A stretch of 64,000 bases of DNA from the NCBI RefSeq assembly GCF_027744825.2, contig NW_026527054.1, forward strand, positions 2,046,001-2,110,000, given 5' to 3'. Source of the DNA: Synchiropus splendidus (Eukaryota; Chordata; Actinopteri; Syngnathiformes; Callionymidae). Under the pieces are notes generated by a model. That model searched no databases. It was not told the origin of the DNA and saw only the letters and a list, made by a program, of their open reading frames with translations. The position numbers and the translations under genes were made by a program. Of this stretch, positions 34,939 to 46,790 are shown piece after piece. Every line of letters begins with the position of its first letter. Positions within the stretch are counted from its first letter, which is position 1.

Positions 34939-36022
34939 TGAAACTACTAGAAAAACCCTTTCTGCTATAGTGGGAGGTGAAAATTTCATTTACTGAATCT
35001 TCCCTGAGAATTAATGGCACATGCACAAAACGCATTTTCAGCCTGAGATAAGGTGGGTTCCGGAACGCCAAACGTAAAAATGTTGAGAACTTTGGAACAA
35101 CACTTCAGACAGCTTAGATTTGATGTGCAACTACTAGAAAGACCCTTTCTGCTATAGTGGGAGTTGAAAATTTCATGTTCTGAAGCTTCCCTGCAAAGTT
35201 ATGGCACAATGCAGAAAACGCGTATTCAGCCTGAGATAAGGTGGGTTCCGGAACGCCAAACATAAAAATGTTGATAACTTTCGAAAAACACTTCAGACAG
35301 CTTAGATTTGATGTGCAACTACTAGAAAAACCCTTTCTGCTATAGTGGGAGGTGAAAATTTCATTTTCTGGAACTTCCCTGCAAAGTTATGGCACAATGC
35401 GTAAAACGCGTCTTCAGCCTGAGATAAGGTTGATTCCGGAACGCCAAACATAAAAATGTTGATAACTTTGGAAAAACATTTCAGACAGCTTAGATTTGAT
35501 GTGCAACTACTCGAAAGACCCTTTCTGCAATAGAGGGAGGTTAAAATTTCATGTTCTGAAGCTTCCCTAAAAAGTTATGGCACAATGCAGAAAATGCGTT
35601 TTCAGCCTGAGATAAGGTCGATTCCAGAACGCCAAACATAAAAATGTTGATAACTTTGGAAAAACACTGCAGACAGCTTAGATTTGATGTGCAACTACTA
35701 GAAAGACCCTTTCTGCTATAGTGGGAGGTGAAAATTTCATTTTCTGAATCTTCCCTGAGAATTAATGGCTCAATGCACAAAACGCGTTTTCAGCCTGAGA
35801 TAAGGTGGGTTCCGGAACGCCAAACGTAAAAATGTTGATAACTTTGGAACAACACTTCAGACAGCTTAGATTTCATGTCCAACTACTAGAAAGACTCTTT
35901 CTGCCATAGTGGGAGGTAAAAATTTCATGTTCTGAAGCTTCCATGGAAAGTTATGGGACAATGCGTAAAACGCGTTTTCAGCCTGAGATAAGGTCGATTC
36001 CGGAACGCCAAACATAAAAATG

Positions 36023-37600
36023 TTGATAACTTTCGAAAAACACTTCAGACAGCTTAGATTTGATGTGCAACTGCTAGAAAAACCCTTTCTGCTATAGTTG
36101 GAGGTGAAAATTTCATTTTCTGGAACTTCCCTGCAAAGTTATGGCACAATGCGTAAAACGCGTCTTCAGCCTGAGATAAGGTCGATTCCGGAACGCCAAA
36201 CATAAAAATGTTGATAACTTTGGAAAAAACATTTCAGACAGCTTAGATTTGATGTGCAACTACTAGAAAGACCCTTTCTGCTATAGTGGGAGGTGAAAAT
36301 TTCATGTTCTGAAGATTCCCAGTAAAGTTATGGCATAAAGCAGAAAACGCGTTTTCAGCCTGAGACAAGGTGGGTTCCGGAACGCCAAACATAATAATGT
36401 TGATAACTTTGAAAAAACATTTCAGACAGCTTATATTTGATGTGCAACTACTAGAAAGACCCTTTCTGCTATAGTGGGAGGTGAAACTTTCATGTTCTGA
36501 AGCTTTCCTTCAAAGTTATGGGACAATGCAGAAAACGCATTTTCAGCCTGAGATAAGGTGGGTTCCGTAACGCCAAACATAAAAATGTTGATAACTTTCG
36601 AAAAACACTTCAGACAGATTAGATTTGATGTGCCACTATTAGAAAGACCCTGTTTGTCATAGTGGGAGCTGAAAATTTTATGTTCTGATGCTTCCCTGCA
36701 AAGTTAAGGAACAATGCAGAAAACGCGTTTTCAGCCTGAGATAAGATGGGTTCCGGAACGCCAAACATAAAACTGTTGATAACTTTGTAAAAACACTTCA
36801 GACAGCTTAGATTTGATGTGCAACTACTAGAAAGAGCCTTTCTGCTACAGTGGGTGGTTAAAATTTCATGTTCTGAAGCTTCCTTGCAAAGTTATGGCAT
36901 AAAGCAGAAAACGCTTTTTCAGCCTGAGACAAGGTTGGTTCCGGAACGCCAAACATGAAAATGTTGATAACTTTGGAAAAAACATTTCAGACAGCTTAGA
37001 TTTGATGTGCAACTACTAGAAAGACCCTTTATATAGTGGGAGGTGAAAATTTCATGTTCTGAAGATTCCCAGTAAAGTTATGGCATAAAGCAGAAAACGC
37101 GTTTTCAGCCTGAGACAAGATGGGTTCCGAAACGCCAAACATAAAAATGTTGATAACTTTGGAAAACCACTTCAGACAGCTTAGATTTGATGTGCAACTA
37201 CTAGCCTTTCTGCTATAGTGGGAGGTGAAAATTTCATTTTCTGAAGCTTCCCTGCAAAGTTATGGCACAATGCGTAAAACGCGTTTTCAGCCTGAGATAA
37301 GGTCGATTCCGGAACGCCAAACATAAAAATGTTGATATTTTTCGAAAAGCACTTTAGACAGCTTAGATTTGATGTGCAACTACTAGAAAGACCCTTTCTG
37401 CTATAGTGGGAGGTCAAAATTTCATGTTCTGAAGCTTCCCTGGAAAGTTATGGGACAATGCAGAAAACAATTTTTCAACCTGACATAAGGCCGATTCCGG
37501 GACGCCAAACATAAAAATGTTGATAACTTTCGAAAAACACTTCAGACAGCTTAGATTTGATGTGCAACTACTAGAAAAACCCTTTCTGCTATAGTGGGAG
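36023..37600. repeat. Block D 1.4-kb module, copy 1, with one extra monomer
   Basis: The module opens with a monomer having GTGCAACTGCTAGAAAAACC and TAGTTGGAGG, and runs through GCTTATATTTGATG, GTGCCACTATTAG with CCCTGTTTGTCATAG, CATAAAACTGTTG, and a 6-bp-deleted monomer. Against the other copies this one has an additional monomer near 36212-36400 and a 3-bp deletion (CCCTTTATATAGTGG) near 37030. Confidence 0.8.
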
Positions 37601-38458
37601 GTATAAATTTCATTTACTGAATCTTCCCTGAGAATTAATGGCACACGCACAAAACGCGTTTTCAGCATGAGATAAGGTGGGTTCCGGAACGCCAAACGTA
37701 AAAATGTTGATAACTTTGGAACAACACTTCAGACAGCTTAGATTTGATGTGCAACTACTAGAAAGACCCTTTCTGCTATAGTGGGAGGTGAAAATTTCAT
37801 GTTCCGAAGCTTCCCTGCAAAGTTATGGCACAATGCAGAAAATGCGTTTTCAGCCTGAGATAAGGTTGATTCCGGAACGCCAAACATAAAAATGTTGATA
37901 ACTTTGGAAAAACATTTCAGACAGCTTAGATTTGATGTGCAACTACTCGAAAGACCCTTTCTGCAAAAGTGGGAGGTTAAAATTTCATGTTCTGAAGCTT
38001 CCCTGCAAAGTTATGGCACAATGCAGAAAATGCGTTTTCAGCCTGACATAAGGTCGATTCCAGAACGCCAAACATAAAAATGTTGATAACTTTGGAAAAA
38101 CACTTCAGACAGCTTAGATTTGATGTGCAACTACTCGAAAGATCCTTTCTGCTATAGTGGGAGGTGAAAATTTCATTTTCTGAATCTTACCTGAGAATTA
38201 ATGGCTCAATGCACAAAACGCGTTTTCAGCCTGAGATAAGGTGGGTTCCGGAACGCCAAACATAAAAATGTTGATAACTTCAGAAAAACACTTCAGACAG
38301 CTTAGATTTGATGTGCAACTACTAGAAAGAGCCTTTCTGCTACAGTGGGTGGTTAAAATTTCATGTTCTGAAGCTTCCCTGCAAAGTTGTGGCACAATGC
38401 AGAAAACGCGTTTTCAGCCTGAGATAAGGTGGGTTCCGGAACGCCAAACATAAAAATG

Positions 38459-40376
38459 TTGATAACTTTGGAAAAACACTTCAGACAGCTTAGATTTGAT
38501 GTGCAACTACTAGAAAGACCCTTTCTGCTATAGTGGGAGGTGAACATTTCATGTTCTGAAGCTTCCCTGAGAAGTTATGGCACAATGCAGAAAACGCGTT
38601 TTCAGCATGAGATAAGGTCGATTCTGGAACGCCAAACATAAAAATGTTGATAACTTTCGAAAAACACTTCAGACAGCTTAGATTTGATGTGCAGCTACTA
38701 GAAAGACCGTTTCTGCTATAGTGGGAGGTGAACATTTCATGTTCTGAAGCTTCCCTGAGAAGTTATGGCACAATGCAGAAAACGCGTTTTCAGCCTGAGA
38801 TAAGGTCGATTCCGGAACGCCAAACATAAAAATGTTGATAACTATGGAAAAACACTTAAGAATGCTTAGATTTGATGTGCAACTACTAGAAAGACCCTTT
38901 CTGCTATCGTGGGAGGTGAACATTTCATGTTCTGAAGCTTCCCTGAGAAGTTATGGCACAATGCGTAAAACGCGTTTTCAGGCTGAGATAAGGTCAATTC
39001 CGGAACGCCAAACATAAAAATGTTAATAACTTTCGGAAAACATTTCAGACAGCTTGGATTTGATGTGCAACTACTAGAAAGACCCTTTCTGCTACAGTGG
39101 GAGGTTAAAATTTCATGTTCTGAAGCTTCCCTGCAAAGTTATGGCACAATGTAGAAAACGCGTTTTCAGCCTGAGATAAGGAGGGTTCCGGAACGCCAAA
39201 CATAAAAATGTTGATAACTTTGGAAAAAACATTTCAGACAGCTTAGATGTGATGTACAACGACTAGAAAGACCCTTTCTGCTATAGTGGGAGGTGAAAAT
39301 TTCATGTTCTGAAGCTTCCCTGCAATGTTATGGCACAATGCGGAAAACGCGTTTTCAGCCCGAGATAAGGTCGTTTCCGGAACGCCAAACATAAAAATGT
39401 TGATAGCTTTCGAAAAACACTTCAGACAACTTAGATTTGATGTGCAACTACTAGAAAGACCCTGTCTATTATAGTGGGAGTTCAAACTTTCATGTTCTGA
39501 AGCTTCCCTGCAAAGTTAAGGAACAACGCAGAAAACGCGTTTTCAGCCTGAGGTAAGGTGGGTTCCGGAACGCCAAACATAAAAATGTTGATAACTTTAG
39601 AAAAACACTTCAGACAGCTTAGATTTGATGTGCAACTACTAGAAAGACCCTTTCTGCTACAGTGGGAGGTTAAAATTTCATGTTCTGAAGCTTCCCTGCA
39701 AAGTTATGGCACAATGCACAAAACGCGTTTTCAGCCTGAGATAAGGAGGGTTCCGGAGCGCCAAACGTAAAAATGTTGATAACTTTGGAACAACAATTCA
39801 GACAGCTTAGATTTGATGTGTAACTATTAGAAAGATCCTTTCTGCTATAGTGGGAGGTGAAACTTTCATGTTCTGAAGCTTTCCTTCAAAGTTATGGCAC
39901 AATGCAGAAAATGCGTTTTCAGCCCGAGATAAGGTCGTTTCCGGAACGCTAACCTAAAAAATGTTGATAGCTTTCGAAAAACACTTCAGACAACTTAGAT
40001 TTGATGTGCAACTACTAGCCTTTCTGCTATAGTGGGAGGTGAAAATTTCATTTTCTGAAGCTTCCCTGCAAAGTTATGGCACAATGCGTAAAACGCGTTT
40101 TCAGCCTGAGATAAGGTCGATTCCGGAACGCCAAACATAAAAATGTTGATAATTTTCGAAAAGCACTTCAGACAGCTTAGATTTGATGTGCAACTACTAG
40201 AAAGACCCTTTCTGCTATAGTGGGAGGTCAAAATTTCATGTTCTGAAGCTTCCCTGGAAAGTTATGGGACAATGCAGAAAACAATTTTTCAACCTGACAT
40301 AAGGTCGATTCCGGGACGCCAAACATAAAAATGTTGATAACTTTCGAAAAACACTTCAGACAGCTTAGATTTGATG
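38459..40376. repeat. Ten-monomer module, copy 2 (matches 33020-34938)
   Basis: This copy carries the same chain of rare variants as copy 1 with a small number of point differences, for example GGGAGGTGAACATTT against GGGAGTTGAACATTT near 38910 and GGAGGTTAAAATTTC against GGTGGTTAAAATTTC near 39665. A different context follows on each side, so the module moved or was duplicated as a unit. Confidence 0.88.
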
Positions 40377-41725
40377 TGCAACTGCTAGAAAAACCCTTTC
40401 TGCTATAGTTGGAGGTGAAAATTTCATTTTCTGGAACTTCCCTGCAAAGTTATGGCACAATGCGTAAAACGCGTCTTCAGCCTGAGATAAGGTCGATTCC
40501 GGAACGCCAAACATAAAAATGTTGATAACTTTGAAAAAACATTTCAGACAGCTTATATTTGATGTGCAACTACTAGAAAGACCCTTTCTGCTATAGTGGG
40601 AGGTGAAACTTTCATGTTCTGAAGCTTTCCTTCAAAGTTATGGGACAATGCAGAAAACGCATTTTCAGCCTGAGATAAGGTGGGTTCCGTAACGCCAAAC
40701 ATAAAAATGTTGATAACTTTCGAAAAACACTTCAGACAGATTAGATTTGATGTGCCACTATTAGAAAGACCCTGTTTGTCATAGTGGGAGCTGAAAATTT
40801 TATGTTCTGATGCTTCCCTGCAAAGTTAAGGAACAATGCAGAAAACGCGTTTTCAGCCTGAGATAAGGTGGGTTCCGGAACGCCAAACATAAAACTGTTG
40901 ATAACTTTGTAAAAACACTTCAGACAGCTTAGATTTGATGTGCAACTACTAGAAAGAGCCTTTCTGCTACAGTGGGTGGTTAAAATTTCATGTTCTGAAG
41001 CTTCCTTGCAAAGTTATGGCATAAAGCAGAAAACGCGTTTTCAGCCTGAGACAAGGTTGGTTCCGGATCGCCAAACATGAAAATGTTGATAACTTTGGAA
41101 AAAACATTTCAGACAGCTTAGATTTGATGTGCAACTACTAGAAAGACCCTTTCTGCTATAGTGGGAGGTGAAAATTTCATGTTCTGAAGATTCCCAGCAA
41201 AGTTATGGCATAAATCAGAAAACGCGTTTTCAGCCTGAGACAAGGTGGGTTCCGGAACGCCAAACATAAAAATGTTGATAACTTTGGAAAACCACTTCAG
41301 ACAGCTTAGATTTGATGTGCAACTACTAGCCTTTCTGCTATAGTGGGAGGTGAAAATTTCATTTTCTGAAGCTTCCCTGCAAAGTTATGGCACAATGCGT
41401 AAAACGCGTTTTCAGCCTGAGATAAGGTCGATTCCGGAACGCCAAACATAAAAATGTTGATATTTTTCGAAAAGCACTTTAGACAGCTTAGATTTGATGT
41501 GCAACTACTAGAAAGACCCTTTCTGCTATAGTGGGAGGTCAACATTTCATGTTCTGAAGCTTCCCTGGAAAGTTATGGGACAATGCAGAAAACAATTTTT
41601 CAACCTGACATAAGGCCGATTCCGGGACGCCAAACATAAAAATGTTGATAACTTTCGAAAAACACTTCAGACAGCTTAGATTTGATGTGCAACTACTAGA
41701 AAAACCCTTTCTGCTATAGTGGGAG
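40334..41725. repeat. Block D 1.4-kb module, copy 2
   Basis: This copy has the same ordered monomers as 36023-37600 without the extra one. It matches 43336-44727 at offset 3,002 and then diverges: GGGAGGTATAAATTTC here, GGGAGGGGAAAATTTC there. A private change shared by these two copies is GGTTCCGGATCGCC near 41061 and 44063. Confidence 0.85.
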
Positions 41726-43335
41726 GTATAAATTTCATTTACTGAATCTTCCCTGAGAATTAATGGCACATGCACAAAACGCGTTTTCAGCCTGAGATAA
41801 GGTGGGTTCCGGAACGCCAAACGTAAAAATGTTGATAACTTTGGAACAACACTTCAGACAGCTTAGATTTGATGTGCAACTACTAGAAAGACCCTTTCTG
41901 CTATAGTGGGAGGTGAAAATTTCATGTTCCGAAGCTTCCCTGCAAAGTTATGGCACAATGCAGAAAATGCGTTTTCAGCCTGAGATAAGGTTGATTCCGG
42001 AACGCCAAACATAAAAATGTTGATAACTTTGGAAAAACATTTCAGACAGCTTAGATTTGATGTGCAACTACTCGAAAGACCCTTTCTGCAAAAGTGGGAG
42101 GTTAAAATTTCATGTTCTGAAGCTTCCCTGCAAAGTTATGGCACAATGCAGAAAATGCGTTTTCAGCCTGAGATAAGGTCGATTCCAGAACGCCAAAAAT
42201 AAAAATGTTGATAACTTAGGAAAAACACTTCAGACAGCTTAGATTTGATGTGCAACTACTCGAAAGATCCTTTCTGCTATAGTGGGAGGTGAAAATTTCA
42301 TTTTCTGAATCTTACCTGAGAATTAATGGCACAATGCGTAAAAACGCTTTTCAGCCTGAGATAAGGTGGGTTTCGGAACGCCAAACATAAAAGTGTTGAT
42401 AACTTTGGAAAAACACTTCAGACAGCTTAGATTTGATGTGCAACTACTAGAAAGACCCTTTCTGCTATAGTGGGAGTTGAAAATTTCATGTTCTGAAGCT
42501 TCCCTGCAAAGTTATGGCACAATGCAGAAAACACGTATTCAGCCTGAGATAAGGTGGGTTCCGGAACGCCAAACATAAAAATGTTGATAACTTTCGAAAA
42601 ACACTTCAGACAGCTTAGATTTGATGTGCAACTACTAGAAAAACCCTTTCTGCTATAGTGGGAGGTGAAAATTTCATTTTCTGGAACTTCCCTGCAAAGT
42701 TATGGCACAATGCGTAAAACGCGTCTTCAGCCTGAGATAAGGTTGATTCCGGAACGCCAAACATAAAAATGTTGATAACTTTGGAAAAACATTTCAGACA
42801 GCTTAGATTTGATGTGCAACTACTCGAAAGACCCTTTCTGCAATAGAGGGAGGTTAAAATTTCATGTTCTCAAGCTTCCCTAAAAAGTTATGGCACAATG
42901 CAGAAAATGCGTTTTCAGCCTGAGATAAGGTCGATTCCAGAACGCCAAACATAAAAATGTTGATAACTTTGGAAAAACACTGCAGACAGCTTAGATTTGA
43001 TGTGCAACTACTAGAAAGACCCTTTCTGCTATAGTGGGAGGTGAAAATTTCATTTTCTGAATCTTCCCTGAGAATTAATGGCTAAATGCACAAAACGCGT
43101 TTTCAGCCTGAGATAAGGTGGGTTCCGGAACGCCAATCCTAAAAATGTAGATAACTTTGGAACAACACTTCAGACAGCTTAGATTTCATGTCCAACTACT
43201 AGAAAGACTCTTTCTGCCATAGTGGGAGGTAAAAATTTCATGTTCTGAAGCTTCCCTGGAAAGTTATGGGACAATGCGTAAAACGCGTTTTCAGCCTGAG
43301 ATAAGGTCGATTCCGGAACGCCAAACATAAAAATG

Positions 43336-44727
43336 TTGATAACTTTCGAAAAACACTTCAGACAGCTTAGATTTGATGTGCAACTGCTAGAAAAACCCTT
43401 TCTGCTATAGTTGGAGGTGAAAATTTCATTTTCTGGAACTTCCCTGCAAAGTTATGGCACAATGCGTAAAACGCGTCTTCAGCCTGAGATAAGGTCGATT
43501 CCGGAACGCCAAACATAAAAATGTTGATAACTTTGAAAAAACATTTCAGACAGCTTATATTTGATGTGCAACTACTAGAAAGACCCTTTCTGCTATAGTG
43601 GGAGGTGAAACTTTCATGTTCTGAAGCTTTCCTTCAAAGTTATGGGACAATGCAGAAAACGCATTTTCAGCCTGAGATAAGGTGGGTTCCGTAACGCCAA
43701 ACATAAAAATGTTGATAACTTTCGAAAAACACTTCAGACAGATTAGATTTGATGTGCCACTATTAGAAAGACCCTGTTTGTCATAGTGGGAGCTGAAAAT
43801 TTTATGTTCTGATGCTTCCCTGCAAAGTTAAGGAACAATGCAGAAAACGCGTTTTCAGCCTGAGATAAGGTGGGTTCCGGAACGCCAAACATAAAACTGT
43901 TGATAACTTTGTAAAAACACTTCAGACAGCTTAGATTTGATGTGCAACTACTAGAAAGAGCCTTTCTGCTACAGTGGGTGGTTAAAATTTCATGTTCTGA
44001 AGCTTCCTTGCAAAGTTATGGCATAAAGCAGAAAACGCGTTTTCAGCCTGAGACAAGGTTGGTTCCGGATCGCCAAACATGAAAATGTTGATAACTTTGG
44101 AAAAAACATTTCAGACAGCTTAGATTTGATGTGCAACTACTAGAAAGACCCTTTCTGCTATAGTGGGAGGTGAAAATTTCATGTTCTGAAGATTCCCAGC
44201 AAAGTTATGGCATAAAGCAGAAAAAGCGTTTTCAGCCTGAGACAAGGTGGGTTCCGGAACGCCAAACATAAAAATGTTGATAACTTTGGAAAACCACTTC
44301 AGACAGCTTAGATTTGATGTGCAACTACTAGCCTTTCTGCTATAGTGGGAGGTGAAAATTTCATTTTCTGAAGCTTCCCTGCAAAGTTATGGCACAATGC
44401 GTAAAACGCGTTTTCAGCCTGAGATAAGGTCGATTCCGGAACGCCAAACATAAAAATGTTGATATTTTTCGAAAAGCACTTTAGACAGCTTAGATTTGAT
44501 GTGCAACTACTAGAAACACCCTTTCTGCTATAGTGGGAGGTCAACATTTCATGTTCTGAAGCTTCCCTGGAAAGTTATGGGACAATGCAGAAAACAATTT
44601 TTCAACCTGACATAAGGCCGATTCCGGGACGCCAAACATAAAAATGTTGATAACTTTCGAAAAACACTTCAGACAGCTTAGATTTGATGTGCAACTACTA
44701 GAAAAACCCTTTCTGCTATAGTGGGAG
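43336..44727. repeat. Block D 1.4-kb module, copy 3
   Basis: This copy matches copy 2 at offset 3,002 and the following copy at 2,063. Its own marks include AGAAAAAGCGTTTTC near 44220 and CTAGAAACACCC near 44509. The sequence to its left (about 42400-43330) matches about 35100-36010, so the order of modules differs from that around copy 2. Confidence 0.85.
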
Positions 44728-45398
44728 GGGAAAATTTCATTTTCTGGAACTTCCCTGCAAAGTTATGGCACAATGCGTAAAACGCGTCTTCAGCCTGAGA
44801 TAAGATTGATTCCGGAACGCCAAACATAAAAATGTTGATAACTTTGGAAAAACATTTCAGACAGCTTAGATTTGATGTGCAACTACTCGAAAGACCCTTT
44901 CTGCAATAGAGGGAGGTTAAAATTTCATGTTCTGAAGCTTCCCTAAAAAGTTATGGCACAATGCAGACAATGCGTTTTCAGCCTGAGATAAGGTCGATTC
45001 CAGAACGCCAAACATAAAAATGTTGATAACTTTGGAAAAACACTGCAGACAGCTTAGATTTGATGTGCAACTACTAGAAAGACCCTTTCTGCTATAGTGG
45101 GAGGTGAAAATTTCATTTTCTGAATCTTCCCTGAGAATTAATGGCTCAATGCACAAAACGCGTTTTCAGCCTGAGATAAGGTGGGTTCCGGAACGCCAAA
45201 CGTAAAAATGTTGACAACTTTGGAACAACACTTCAGACAGCTTAGATTTCATGTCCAACTACTAGAAAGACTCTTTCTGCCATAGTGGGAGGTAAAAATT
45301 TCATGTTCTGAAGCTTCCCTGGAAAGTTATGGGACAATGCGTAAAACGCGTTTTCAGCCTGAGATAAGGTCGATTCCGGAACGCCAAACATAAAAATG

Positions 45399-46790
45399 TT
45401 GATAACTTTCGAAAAACACTTCAGACAGCTTAGATTTGATGTGCAACTGCTAGGAAAACCCCTTCTGCTATAGTAGGAGGTGAAAATTTCATTTTCTGGA
45501 ACTTCCGTGCAAAGTTATGGCACAATGCGTAAAACGCGTCTTCAGCCTGAGATAAGGTCGATTCCGGAACGCCAAACATAAAAATGTTGATAACTTTGAA
45601 AAAACATTTCAGACAGCTTATATTTGATGTGCAACTACTAGAAAGACCCTTTCTGCTATAGTGGGAGGTGAAACTTTCATGTTCTGAAGCTTTCCTTCAA
45701 AGTTATGGGACAATGCAGAAAACGCATTTTCAGCCTGAGATAAGGTGGGTTCCGTAACGCCAAACATAAAAATGTGGATAACTTTCGAAAAACACTTCAG
45801 ACTGATTAGATTTGATGTGCCACTATTAGAAAGACCCTGTTTGTCATAGTGGGAGCTGAAAATTTTATGTTCTGATGCTTCCCTGCAAAGTTAAGGAACA
45901 ATGCAGAAAACGCGTTTTCAGCCTGAGATAAGGTGGGTTCCGGAACGCCAAACATAAAACTGTTGATAACTTTGTAAAAACACTTCAGACAGCTTAGATT
46001 TGATGTGCAACTACTAGAAAGAGCCTTTCTGCTACAGTGGGTGGTTAAAATTTCATGTTCTGAAGCTTCCTTGCAAAGTTATGGCATAAAGCAGAAAACG
46101 CGTTTTCAGCCTGAGACAAGGTTGATTCCGGAACGCCAAACATGAAAATGTTGATAACTTTGGAAAAAACATTTCAGACAGCTTAGATTTGATGTGCAAC
46201 TACTAGAAAGACCCTTTCTGCTATAGTGGGAGGTGAAAATTTCATGTTCTGAAGATTCCCAGCAAAGTTATGGCATAAAGCAGAAAACGCGTTTTCAGCC
46301 TGAGACAAGGTGGGTTCCGGAACGCCAAACATAAAAATGTTGATAACTTTGGAAAACCACTTCAGACAGCTTAGATTTGATGTGCAACTACTAGCCTTTC
46401 TGCTATAGTGGGAGGTGAAAATTTCATTTTCTGAAGCTTCCCTGCAAAGTTATGGCACAATGCGTAAAACGCGTTTTCAGCCTGAGATAAGGTCGATTCC
46501 GGAACGCCAAACATAAAAATGTTGATATTTTTCGAAAAGCACTTTAGACAGCTTAGATTTGATGTGCAACTACTAGAAAGACCCTTTCTGCTATAGTGGG
46601 AGGTCAAAATTTCATGTTCTGAAGCTTCCCTGGAAAATTATGGGACAATGCAGAAAACAATTTTTCAACCTGACATAAGGCCGATTCCGGGACGCCAAAC
46701 ATAAAAATGTTGATAACTTTCGAAAAACACTTCAGACAGCTTAGATTTGATGTGCAACTACTAGAAAAACCCTTTCTGCTATAGTGGGAG
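45399..46790. repeat. Block D 1.4-kb module, copy 4
   Basis: The copy begins with the same opening monomer but with CTGCTAGGAAAACCCC and TAGTAGGAGG. Private changes are AATGTGGATAACTTTCG near 45770 and CAGACTGATTAG near 45797. It has GGTTGATTCCGGAACGCC near 46120 where copies 2 and 3 have GGTTGGTTCCGGATCGCC. Confidence 0.83.

Noticed and set aside
35405..35420. Hammerhead-ribozyme core, since some satellites encode one
   Set aside because: The complement of TCTTCAG in some block D monomers gives CTGAAGA, which fits a loose CUGANGA pattern. It arises from a single substitution in a minority of monomers, and I see no matching GAAA-flanked stems or cleavage triplet in the right geometry.
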